Assembly (NCBI GenBank): GCA_014925825.1
Contig: JACGCK010000324.1
Coordinates: 1-40,934, forward strand
Length of the DNA stretch: 40,934 nucleotides
DNA from: Pholiota molesta
Taxonomy: Eukaryota; Basidiomycota; Agaricomycetes; Agaricales; Strophariaceae
Direction of reading: 5' to 3'
Position 1 is the stretch's first letter. Every line of letters starts with the position of its first letter. Of the stretch, positions 24,962 to 34,634 are shown piece after piece. The notes under the pieces were generated by a model. That model did not search any database. It had not been told where the DNA came from and worked only from the letters and a program-made list of their open reading frames with translations. The translations under genes were made by a program, and so were the position numbers.

Positions 24962-25379
24962 CTCGGGAAGGTTGCTGATGATGTTCGAGCGATGAGTTGA
25001 GGATGAGTGGGGAGGCAGATGTGCAAGACTTAAGAAATATATTTGAATTAAACCTATCTACCAAAAAATTTGTATCAGACTTGAGCCTGGGCTCAAGTCT
25101 GACTCTATGATCGTGACTCAAGAATAACTCCGCCCCGGGTTAAGTATGGCTCAAATTTCAAACTCATACGAGGCGGAGTTGGGCCCACTCATATCTGCCC
25201 TATCTGAACGTCCGGCTGTGTAATCAAGCCTAAAACGATACCGCCTAAATCAGGCAAGTCGTTCGTTCGCGGCTTGCCTGGAACGGCCATTGCAGTCAAT
25301 TTGGCATTTCACTTTCTTCGACGTGTTTCTTTCTCCAACCAAAGCGTTGACGGAGCATCGAATCTCGAGACCATTCAAC

Positions 25380-26495
25380 ATGGCTGCTGCCAGTAATGCG
25401 AACACTCCTGCGCAGCCAATCGTTATTCCACCTCCAACGGCTGAGGAAGAAGGTACATTTGCCGTTATCCCCATGTTTCACCTACTTATCCCATTACCTT
25501 CTATAAAGACCAGATTACTCTTGCAAGGATTACGATAGATGAGCGGCCTTTACGCCGTATAATCAAGAGATTTCACAACTACACCTCACTTTCGCATACG
25601 CCCATCGTCCCCGTGCTCCCAGGCAACGTTCCGACCCCAGCATCCATAGAAGATGCAAGAGAAGGGTTTTTGGTTGAATTGGCGCAATTTCAACTGCTGA
25701 TGAAAAAGAGTGCCATGATATGCGAGGCGGAGGCTCGACAAGTTGAAGAGTATCAACGAGAACGTCAAGCTCTTGGTGCGTTCACAATTATATCCTCTAT
25801 TCTTGAAGTACATGCTTATACCCCCAAAAGACGAAGAGCATGGAACTCTCAAATTGCAAATTGAAGAGCTTAAAGTTGCATTGGAACATGCACAAATGTT
25901 GCGCCGCAGAAAAATTGAGTATGACGCTGTTGCTGAGAAGGTCAATACTCTGCCCAGTAGAGAGGAGCTCGAGACGTGAGTTTCTTGATAGTCGTAATTC
26001 CAAGTTATCATCTCTCATTCTTCCTTTTTTAGCTCAATAACGTCGTTGGAAAATGACATGGCGGCCATTCGAGCAGAACATGATACCCAGAACCGTACGA
26101 TACAAGGACACAAATCCGCACTCGATACCATCATCTCCGACCTTAGCTCTTTACGATTCATGGGGAAAGAACCTGAGACAACACCAACCCCATCCAATCC
26201 CCAATCCCTCAGAGCAACACCTGCGCCTGAACCTGATGTAGAGAGTAGTCTCACTTCTTTCAGCGCTGAAGAGGTAGAGGAGGACAAGGACGACGGTTTG
26301 TTGCCGGAAACAGTGTCAGAAAGCCAGACAGTCATGAGCGAAGGCATGATCGAGGAGGAAGATGATATCGAAATGGGTGAAGTAGAAGAAGATCCACGAG
26401 ACAAGAACAAAAAGAAATCTCAACGCGAGGAGGAAATGGAAGAAGGGGAAGCAACTGATGCCAGCAGCGAACTTTCTGAACCTCCAGACGATTAA
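25380..26495 (+). CDS. THOC7: THO complex subunit 7 (THOC7-like)
   Basis: THO couples transcription to mRNA export in the nucleus. Four exons (25380-25452, 25509-25775, 25831-25975, 26033-26495) join in frame to 315 residues. A Pro/Ala-rich start is followed by ITIDERPLRRIIKRFHNYTS, the coiled-coil region typical of the family (FLVELAQFQLLMKKSAMICE and LRRRKIEYDAVAEKVNTLPS), and a further helix to about residue 205. The C-terminal third is strongly acidic (Glu/Asp with Ser/Thr-Pro), as in fungal and animal homologues. The first codon lies 157 nt from the right end of the transposon, so the insertion sits in or near this gene's promoter. The family call rests on the RRKIEYDA/LPSREEL block and overall layout. 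Confidence 0.85.
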
Positions 26496-26530
26496 TGCCG
26501 CTATATATTTCTTTTTTGTGCAGCATATTT

Positions 26531-27880
26531 TTATTTCTCATTCAAATTTATGTCTACAGTCATTAAGTCAGTCGCACAAACGACGTCATGTCCAAATTCA
26601 GATGCCGCCAACTGTCCTATCGTATTCATGATTTTTCTGGCTTCTTCAGAATCATCTCCTGGATAGCGTGCTGAAAAGTGATTGAGAATTAGCTGTTTTG
26701 CACCAATACGCTTTCCAAATGACCCGGCCATCTGGGGAGTGGAATGTCCTCTCGACATAGCTCTTTCTTGCACCGTTTCATAGGTATCTGTGGCTTTTGT
26801 CGCTGGATCAATCCCTGGAAGATGTGCATTCGTAGCTTCGTGGATCAACAGATCAGCATCCTGAGCGAGAGCAGATATTGGTGACGGATCGTATGTATCG
26901 CCCAGAATCGCAATTTTTCGTCCGTTCCGACGCGGAGGCCCTTGGAGTCGTGTTCCATCATTGAGAAGGACAGATTCCCCTTGTTGTAATTGACGCATAA
27001 CTGTCATAGGTGTACCAGTGCGCTTGAGTTCGGGAATATATTTCGATGGGTCAATCTTGCCAGCAACTGGTGCTTCTGTAACGACATATCCGACACAGGG
27101 CACTGTGTGATGGATCGGGGCTGCAGAGACACCGACGGCACTGTCTTTGTATATGTCCTTCCAGCAACCATCGACTTGTTCTATGTTACGGCCAAAGGGA
27201 CACTCTGATAATGAGGGAGCCAGTGTCGTGACATCGCCAGAAGCAGGATCGGAAGGAAAGCGTAACTCGTGAACAACATACGATGAGCCGAGGTTGGTGT
27301 GAGTATATGCAAGGCTATTGCGAACGTATGCTCGTGTTCCCAATGGGCCGTAAATCTCAAGAGTCTGTATGTTACACACGAGTCAGATAAAGAGTAGATC
27401 AAGCTTCTGAGACGGACCGCTACTGTGGTGTCGACATTGAGTCGTGGATCCGCTCCATCCTCCGTTACACCACCGGCACCATTCAGCAAACTGGCCATTA
27501 AGGCTGTAAGACCGAATATATGGTCTCCTTTAAACCCAACAACTGGTTGATAATTACCATCGAAAAGGATTGAGAAGTTACGCACCATGAGTATGAGTAA
27601 TAAAGATTTTCTCTATTTTGCCCATCTTGACTGTGCTTTTCTGCAGCCGGTGTTGAGTTGCTTCTCCACAATCGAAAAGCCATACATCTTTGCCAAGACG
27701 CAGAGCAAGGGCCGAATGGTTTCTAGTTGTGGATGGTTGGGCAGACGCTGTACCCAAAAACGTGACGTTAAGTGAACTGAAGGAAGTGCGTTCAGAAGAC
27801 ATAGAGCGACGGCAATCTAGGAAGTGAGCAAGTTTGAACAGAGTTGCTGGTCTGCGAAAAAACATGTCGCTTTTGGTCAT
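26531..27880 (-). CDS. tRNase Z, short form (tRNA 3'-end endonuclease)
   Basis: tRNase Z cuts the 3' trailer from tRNA precursors. Three exons (27880-27586, 27527-27418, 27364-26531) join in frame to 412 residues. The metallo-beta-lactamase motif HTHGDH spans the first exon junction. Other family blocks are VTFLGTASAQPSTTRNHSAL, LFDCGEATQHRL, ILGDTYDP, LLIHEATNAHL, RGHSTPQMAG and LILNHFSARYPGDD. The size fits a short (ELAC1-like) enzyme with a modest extension. The first ATG (27880) adds FFRRPATLFKLAHFLDCRRS before the conserved fold, which looks like a mitochondrial targeting peptide. An internal Met (MSSERTSF, about residue 27) could give a nuclear or cytosolic form. A tRNA gene lies just upstream. 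Confidence 0.93.
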
Positions 27881-27996
27881 CTACCAGCTGGCTGCTGTCG
27901 CCAGCGGCCAAATAATACCGAATTAGGCTTTAGCTCAGACCAATCGTTTGGTGTGAATTGTAAAAGAAATAACGTTTTGTTGTAGATCGAGGCCAC

Positions 27997-28078
27997 TGTC
28001 GGTAGCTGGAATCGAACCAGCGGCTCTTCGGGCATGCTTTACCACAACGAAGTGATTTAACCCCTAATCGATACCGAC
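27997..28078 (-). tRNA. tRNA-His(GTG) with a 10-nt intron
   Basis: Read on the minus strand, GTCGGTA (28078-28072) pairs with TACCGAC (28004-27998) as the acceptor stem, with discriminator A at 27997. The D stem is GATT/AATC with loop AGGGGTTA. The anticodon stem CTTCG/CGAAG encloses 17 nt: TTGTGG, a 10-nt intron TAAAGCATGC at the canonical place after position 37, and C. The anticodon is GTG (His). The T arm GCTGG-TTCGATT-CCAGC carries the B box GGTTCGATTCC. A T4 stretch about 32 nt downstream (27962-27965) may end Pol III transcription. All stems pair perfectly. Confidence 0.88.
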
Positions 28079-28370
28079 GATAACGATTGTTGCAATCCAA
28101 GATCCTCGTGCATTTTAGCTCGTTGCCCAACGCAATTCCAAAATAAACTGGGGGTCCCATTGCCACTAGTATGTGTATGCCAATGTTGGTAAAATTTATC
28201 CATAGGAAATACGCTACACAATTTACTCCGGCTAACATCATTGTTCAGTCATACGTAACAGACCACACCTATTCTGTTTGGCCCGAGGCTGATGCTGCAG
28301 ACCATCATTTATATATGAAGGCAGCTTGGTGCCTCTCGCATTGAATAAGTTCGAATAAGAAAATATCATT

Positions 28371-29868
28371 TTAAGGGGTAGTACGGGTAGGAGAAGATGT
28401 GAGTCCTGGCCTTGGAATAGATGGCATAAACGAGCGCCTAAAAGGAGTTGACGTCAGAACACAAACACAACTGAGTAAAACAGTAGAGATATAAGAAATT
28501 ACCTATTCAAAACCAGTCCTTTCAATGCTCTGATTTCCCGTCGTAATTCCTCTTCGACAGTGCTCTGACCATTGCCGTTAGGAAGAATCCCTGCAACGGA
28601 TGGAGATCGATAAGGCAAGTAAACCTGAGTACTGAGATAACCTGTAAAGTCAGACATTGACTGAAGAGTATGCTGGAAGGGACTCTTTCGGGATTTGACA
28701 TCTTTTGGAAGTGTAGACAATAACGCATCTAGAGATTTTACTAGTGGTGGGGAAGAGACGGACGTCGGTGGAATGTATTCCCATCGAGTCGCTGGAGCAG
28801 CTGTTTCCGATGCGGCGTCAGAGGACGAGGATGGGATTCTATTAAATAGAGGGCAGATGGATAGGGTGTCCCATATTTGTTGCTAGAATTTGATTAGTAC
28901 CACAAAGTCAGGTTGGAATGAAACTGTGTCGTTCATACCTCAAAATCTAATCCTTCTTCGCTGAGAAGCCATGTAATTTGTCCCTCTAAGAATCTGAATA
29001 ATTCTTCCGTAGTCGGTTTACCTCCTAGTTCCTTGATTCCACAGCGTAGGAGGGAAATCACTGGCAATTTTGAGAAGTCTGGTTCTTTCTCTCCGTCACC
29101 AAAAGCGTTAACAATTTCTGCAACAGATGTACAGCCAGAAAACTGCTTGGGTTCGCTGAATGGTTCTGAATGCGGAAGACCGGAAAATGCTTCCGATTGC
29201 GACTCCTTCAAGGCCGCGAGAGAGGTGGTTAACTGTCTCATTAACATGAGTTGATGTGACCTTAATGAATGCCTCGCGAGCCATGTTTGGGCAATCCTGG
29301 GAAATAAAAAGCGCTATTTCTCGTCCTTCAGCTAAAGACAAGTGCACGACAAATGTATACCCACCCGATATAGAAGCAAAAGGACCATGGAGCCTCCGGC
29401 AATCCATGTGAAAAGGCGCGTCAAACCAAGAAGCACAACTGGTAAATTGGATGGCGGCGGTCGTGGATAAGTTCTTGGGGGAATTTGAGGAGGAGGGTTG
29501 GGCTAGGAGATAAAACATTCACTATCCCGTAGCAAGGAACTGATATAAGCACGAACCAAATTCTGCAAAAGACTGTCGATTTCAAACTCGTTGAGTCCTT
29601 TCTCCCGTAGAAAAGCGCGTTTAGCTGGAACGTCTTGGTGTACTACTTGAGGAGATTGAAGGAAAGAGCGCGCTTTTTCGAGTAGGTCAGTCCTATTCGT
29701 CGGTTCAGTTGAAACCTGAGCGGCTGTGGGTTCGGATATTGGTTGGCTTTGATTATCAGAGGTCTGGCCATGGGATGAAGATGCTGGTTCTGAGCTGGCA
29801 GAAGAAGAAGAGGTCTCCTTAGATGCTGAATGCTGCGATGAAGGCTCTGCTTCTTTTGGATCTGGCAT
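28371..29868 (-). CDS. PEX14: peroxin Pex14, peroxisomal docking protein
   Basis: Pex14 docks the import receptor Pex5 at the peroxisome membrane. Five exons (29868-29557, 29502-29351, 29296-28939, 28882-28503, 28437-28371) join in frame to 422 residues. After a Ser/Gln/Glu-rich start, the Pex14 N-terminal domain reads RTDLLEKARSFLQSPQVVHQ and KRAFLREKGLNEFEIDSLLQ. Then come a Pro-rich link (RTYPRPPPSNLP), a membrane segment (TWIAGGSMVLLLLYRVGIHL) and a coiled coil (SHQLMLMRQLTTSLAALKES). The tail is Ser/Thr/Pro-rich. The start at 29868 (MPDPKEAEPS) is preferred over an in-frame ATG at 29997, whose extra residues look unrelated. The donor GTCGTG of intron 2 was chosen because it alone keeps the frame and residue spacing. 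Confidence 0.9.
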
Positions 29869-30112
29869 GGTGAAGAACAAGTAGATGCTAGAAAGCGCTA
29901 AGCACATGTCATTCAAAACATGGAGTCCCGAGTGCCGGGTATCCGCCGGGCCGGAGACCATCACAGGGGCGTCAGCAATTGCAGTGAGGCCTTTCATGTC
30001 TTTTCAAGTTCGTTCAACTCTACCACGGCTGCAATCTCTGGGAAAACATGGCAGCCAGTTTACTAGGAAATTTTCTCCTCTATAAAGACGATACGTTTGC
30101 TTTCCGCCGACC

Positions 30113-31656
30113 ATGATACTGTCTTTCTTCTCCCAGGCGCTTATTGTGGCTCTCTGCGGTGGCAATCTGGTTCGCGCACAACTACATCCCGAACTTCCAG
30201 CACAGTACCGACCGCTCCCACTACTGCGTCAGCGTGCTTCTATTCAAGATAATTGGACTGTCTCTAGAATTGCTAATATCCCTTCACTCCTGCGAAAGTA
30301 TCACGCACAGGCCTGGCTGGTGCGTTAAATTTTCTTGGTAGCTAATTACTTTAATTTACCCGACTTATCGTATTCAACTAAAATAGCTTTGTCAACGAGA
30401 GCACGCAGAGGATACCATCTGGTGGTCCGTCAAGAATGCCACAGACTTTGATGCCCACAGGCGTACTGTATTGCTCTTTCATGGAAACCAACTTTCATTG
30501 GCCGGGGCACCAAATCCGCTCAAATGGATCGACAACACAGGCCAGGTCTGGCCAGAATTATTGTCATCACTTAGCAAGTTAAACCCCGATCGTATTGTTC
30601 TCAACGTAGATGAAGACATCGCATTTGCGGGAGGCCTTCATGTAGGAGAACTTGCTGTGCTCCAACGCGAACTAGGAGACCATTGGATGCAGAGGACGGC
30701 TAATGAACCTATGCTTGCTATTGAGTTCATAGCCACAAAACTCCCAGAACAAATGGAGTATTATCGACAAGTGCAAGAAATGGTATGGGCTATGCTCGAA
30801 GAAGGTTTCTCTCACAGAGTCGTTCAACCTGGCGAAACTAGCACTCAGGTAACGTCAATTTTGCAAATTGTATTTGTCCATTGATATGCTCATCAAACAA
30901 AGGATCTAACTTGGTGGTTCCGCGAAAAAATGCAGATCCTCAACGTGACTACATGGAACCAGCCTAGAATTTCAGTTGTCACCGAGGACACATACCCCGG
31001 CTGGCAAGGAAGCGAAGATATTATCCAGGAAGGAGACGTTCTTCACATCGATTTCGGCATAACTGCCATGCATTTGAACACAGATACGCAACACTTGGCA
31101 TATGTTCTCAGAACAAGTGGTGAAGAAGCGGAGACCGATGCCCCAGCTAGTCTGAAAGAGGGCTTGAGGAAGAGCAATCGGATGCAGGACATCGTTCTGG
31201 ACAATATGAAGCCTGGGCTTACTGGCAACACTGTTCTCCGCCGAAGTCTAGACCAAATGGAAGCGGAGGGAATTCAAGGGCAGATATACTGTCATCCCAT
31301 TGGTGACTGGGGTCATGACGCCGGGACCGTAATGGGTACGTTCCATTCATCATTCCTATGCGGCCAACTTTGAGAGCCACAACTGATTCGATGCATCAGG
31401 ATTCGTCAATCTGCCTAAATACGTGCCAGTGTTGGGAGAGCTTCCAATCCTTTCCAAGACATATTATAGCATAGAGTTATATGCTTACCATTTCGTTCCT
31501 GAGCGCAATGTCACACTCAGATTCCTTCAGGAAGAAAACGTCGCATGGTCGGAGAAATCGCAGCGCTGGGAGTTTGTCTATGGGAGACAAGAGAAGTTCC
31601 ATCTCATTGATAGCAGGAGGTCAACCATAAATTTCTCTGATCAAACGCAATTGTAG
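30113..31656 (+). CDS. secreted M24-family peptidase-like protein (Xaa-Pro aminopeptidase-like)
   Basis: Four exons (30113-30319, 30387-30848, 30903-31335, 31400-31656) join in frame to 452 residues. A signal peptide is clear (LSFFSQALIVALCGG, cleavage probably after VRA). The N-terminal domain follows, then the pita-bread fold. Candidate metal ligands are Asp in VLHIDFGI, Asp in LNTDTQHLAY, His in YCHPIGDWGHDAGT, and Glu in YYSIELYAYH and RFLQEEN. This is the order expected for M24 enzymes that cleave Xaa-Pro bonds or related amides. Whether all five ligands match cannot be proven by eye, so an inactive homologue remains possible. The gene converges with VPS17 (98 nt apart). Confidence 0.8.
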
Positions 31657-31753
31657 CCAATAATTCGAGTTGATGAAATATGTATTTGTGATAGAAAGGG
31701 ATGTCCATATTCAACGTGAAGACTGGAATCAAGAGCATAAGCAGATCGTTCGT

Positions 31754-34094
31754 TCAGAACATATTCGCAAGCTTGCTTGCGGCTTCTCGTGGATCGAGCC
31801 TTGGCCTTGTAGGTTGTACACGCATCGAGGCAGACATCTGATGGGCCTAATGTTACCAAGGGGTCGGTCTCTTGAGGTCGAGAAGGTTGCTGTGGAAAAC
31901 CGCGCGAGCTTGAATCAGTTAGAGGAGAAGCAACTGGGTATGAATCACTTCGCAAAGGATCAAAAGGGGCGTTGGGGGCGTTGGGAGTAGTTTCAACGAT
32001 ATTGGATACGGAGGATGAGAAAGAGAGAGGAGATGGCCGTGGACCTGAAGTAGTTTTAGTCACGAACATTGATTTTGTACCGTCGACAAATCGGCCACCA
32101 AGAGGAGGTTCATCTGCAGCTGGCTTCGGGGCACGTGGGTTGACTGAAACCTGGGGAGGACGGTCCTGCACCAGGCGATTGAGAACGCAAAGGTTGCTTT
32201 GCGAACTGGGTTGCAAATTGTGGAGTGACAGGAGATATCGGGGCTTGAACGGGGGTAAATGGTCGGGCAGATGCAGCAGATAGAGGATCTTGTCTTCCAA
32301 TAGGAGTTTGGGGGAACGGAGAAGGCGGCGGGCTCTGGTTGGGAGAATTGCTGTATGCATGCCCTGGCAGTCTGTGAGGGATGAACCCGTTCTGCGATGG
32401 TATGCCAGCTGTATGAGGAGGTTGGAATGATGATTGGGTTTGCGGAGGTCTATGAAAGCCATTGGACAAAGGTGCTGAGGGCGCTGGATCAGGATGGGAG
32501 CGATCGGAATAATCCTCCAGAGGAGGCACGATCGAAGGTTTGGGCACACCATTGACAGGTGGAACGACTTTCTTTGCCGCATTGCTGACGTCGACTCTAA
32601 GAGCTTCCAGCTCGCGCAACAGCTGCCGTTCGTAAAGGATAGTGGAACGAGCATGTTCAATTAGCGCGGTGGTAATATCGTCGTTGGCATATTGATTATG
32701 CGTTTGCAAAGCGCGATGCAGATTCTGGGAGATACCCTCGGCACGTTTAGCAAGTATTTGTTCGTAGCGATTTGCCTAGTGAAAACAAAATATTTTTGAG
32801 TTAGACGGAATTGAAGATCAATCAACCATATAAAACTAGCCTCTTCGATCTCTTCCAGTGCTTCATCAACCCGATCCGGTCGTATATTTGAACTTGCCTT
32901 TAGACGCTCAATCTGGCGACGCTTCGAAATTGTGGTCTTCACTGCGCTTTGGTATTCTTCTAATACACCTGTCCGCATTTGTAAAGTTTCCTTGGCCGAA
33001 CGTGCATTCATTCCTTGATAACCAAGGGAATCTCCAAGAATGACACATTCACTTATCGCCTGTGCATGATCAATGTCAGCGACACTATGCCAAGTTCGTC
33101 CAAGTTTCCTCAAAGCATTTCCAAGTGGCGGGTGAGCTTCGGTAGTGGCAACATTTACGAGCTTGTTTCCCATCTCCGAATGTGCGGATACAAGAGCTGT
33201 TTTGAGGTTATTGCTTTGAGTCATACATGAACAACAAGGCCACTGACCTTTGCGAGTGACAGCCAATTTATCCACAGCTTTCGCCGTTTCGAAAAATTGA
33301 CCTTCCAGTTTTGTTAACTCAAATCTGGCACGTTGGAGCTCTTCGTCCTCGTCTGGAACGCCACGGCGAATGATGCCAAACCCTGATGAAGTCTTTTTTC
33401 TTGGCCTGGGTGTTGGTGTGTAGCCAAAATCGCTCTCAATGAAGGAGCGTAGATCTTCATCGTGGAGCAGGATTGGATCCTCGCATACGCGTGTGATCCA
33501 TCGCTGCAACATGATCTTTACCAGTCTGTCGTCTTCTTCATCTGTTGGAGCCGAAGTCTGTGCAAGAGGCAAGGCGGGTACAATCGTCTGCGGGTTATTG
33601 GATACAATGGCCTCGTAGAATTGCTGGAACTCCAAGTATGAACGCGACACATTTCGATATGTCGTACCATTGAAGTTGGAAAGGTTTGTCTAAAATAAAC
33701 GAACTTGAGTAAACCAATCATATTACCTCCAAAAGCCAAAACAATGGACAAAACAGACCTGCGCGTCGAGCTTGATCAGAATATCCCGTCTGTTCCTGTC
33801 AATCCCATTGATTCGTACTCGAAGATATGGCTCCGGCTTCTCATATTTGGCGCCATTTGAACCGACAGTCTCTCTAGGAGAAATGAGGCCTGCTTGGGGC
33901 TCCCCATATATCTGTGGCTCTCTCCCATAGAGGCCAGGAGCAGGACCTTTGTCCGGTGTCGGAGGTGCGGGCGATGCGCGGCGCAAATTTGGGACGGGTG
34001 AGCCAACAGAATGGGGTGTTGTAGGCCATGGAGGCGTATTGGCATCGTCTGTGCCTCCAAATACAGAAGCTGTAGAGTGGAGTGGGTCGAACAT
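31754..34094 (-). CDS. VPS17: retromer sorting nexin Vps17 (PX-BAR)
   Basis: Vps17 pairs with Vps5 in the retromer coat for endosome-to-Golgi recycling. It starts at ATG 34094 (MFDPLHSTASVFGG); an in-frame extension to 34205 is less likely. The PX domain reads YLRVRINGIDRNRRDILIKL, TYRNVSRSYLEFQQFYEAIV, LVKIMLQRWITRVCEDPILL and LRSFIESDFGY. The BAR region has LTKLEGQFFETAKAVDKLAV and KTTISKRRQIERLKASSNIR, then a Pro/Ser-rich tail with EPPLGGRFVDGTKSMFV and a conserved-looking end DPREAASKLANMF with TGA at 31756-31754. The tail changes frame twice, near 32153 and 31843. Each could be one lost base in a C run; the second could instead be an intron ending at the TTAG just before GCCCATCAG. The exact C-terminus is therefore uncertain; total about 700 residues. 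Confidence 0.88.
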
Positions 34095-34634
34095 ACTCGC
34101 TGGTAATTGAGCCTGGTGTGACAAGAGTATGTCGATGATTAGTGGAGACCGCTCTAGCTCAAGGGTGCAGTGGGCACACAAAGCCGCTCGGCGCTGCGGC
34201 TGCATCTTAGGGGAGTGTGGTTACGTAAGCGTTCATTCTTGCCTTCGTTTGCCGGCGAGTCGAAGTTCAAACTTTCAACGCCAACGTTCCTCGGATTGCG
34301 CTCGATCGAACGGCTGCAAATTAAGGAGACTAACTTGTTCAAGTCCATAAAGTTGATATATAACAACTACGAGTAAGTATTTGTACGACGACGACAAGAC
34401 GACGAGGGTAAGGAGCGGCGGCAGGGTATTTGCACAAAGAGTAAAGGAAAATCTAGAGCCACTAAGATAAAACGAATGTGGCTCTAAGCTAGAATATGGT
34501 CGTTTAACATGTCCATTGAGAAGAAAAAAGTCTGTACCGCAAACATTATATGAGCGGTTTCATAAAGTTCATGATGATGTGGCCAAGGAAATGGGGGCGC
34601 TTAGTACAAAGGCATGAAGACGGAATCTTCACGT
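34095..34634. other. intergenic region, nothing recognised
   Basis: About 540 nt between VPS17 and the 3' end of the GH17 gene. A short GAC/ACG-rich run lies at about 34383-34406. No gene, tRNA or clear repeat is seen. It should hold the VPS17 promoter and the GH17 3' UTR. Confidence 0.4.

Larger units (their letters stand above)
8398..25220. mobile_element. palindromic Plavaka-like DNA transposon, 16.8 kb inverted dimer
   Basis: The unit starts CACAGCCGGACG and ends with its exact complement CGTCCGGCTGTG. CAC...GTG ends are the hallmark of the CACTA/EnSpm superfamily, to which Plavaka elements are related. A TA dinucleotide lies immediately outside each end (8396-8397 and 25221-25222), fitting a 2-nt target duplication, though TA could match by chance. 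Inside are two head-to-head 8.4-kb copies with a complete transposase gene each. A conventional 3' end (CTGTG) is not present at the centre, so both outer ends derive from the same original end. The unit sits between the VPS52 3' end and the THOC7 5' end and breaks neither gene. An assembly fold-back cannot be excluded from sequence alone. Confidence 0.7.
16822..25222 (-). repeat. right arm of the giant inverted repeat (8.4 kb)
   Basis: This is the reverse complement of 8396-16798, two bases shorter. The missing bases are in the homopolymers at 18173-18174 and 17738-17741, both inside the accessory gene. All other frames I compared are identical in sequence and length, including the C9 and C8 tracts of the promoter. 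Confidence 0.95.

Noticed and set aside
8396..25222. LTR retrotransposon or retroviral-type element
   Set aside because: The repeats are inverted, not direct, and no reverse transcriptase, integrase or gag-like residues are present. The coding residues are those of a cut-and-paste type transposase.
8396..25222. Mating-type locus or telomeric palindrome
   Set aside because: No homeodomain, pheromone or receptor genes and no telomere repeats are seen, and unique housekeeping genes flank both sides.
29869..29997. Longer N-terminus for Pex14 starting at 29997
   Set aside because: The extra residues do not resemble Pex14, and MPDPKE at 29868 is a natural start just before the Ser/Glu-rich leader.
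34095..34205. N-terminal extension of Vps17
   Set aside because: The in-frame residues are Cys/Leu-rich and unlike sorting nexin leaders; MFDPLHS at 34094 fits better.
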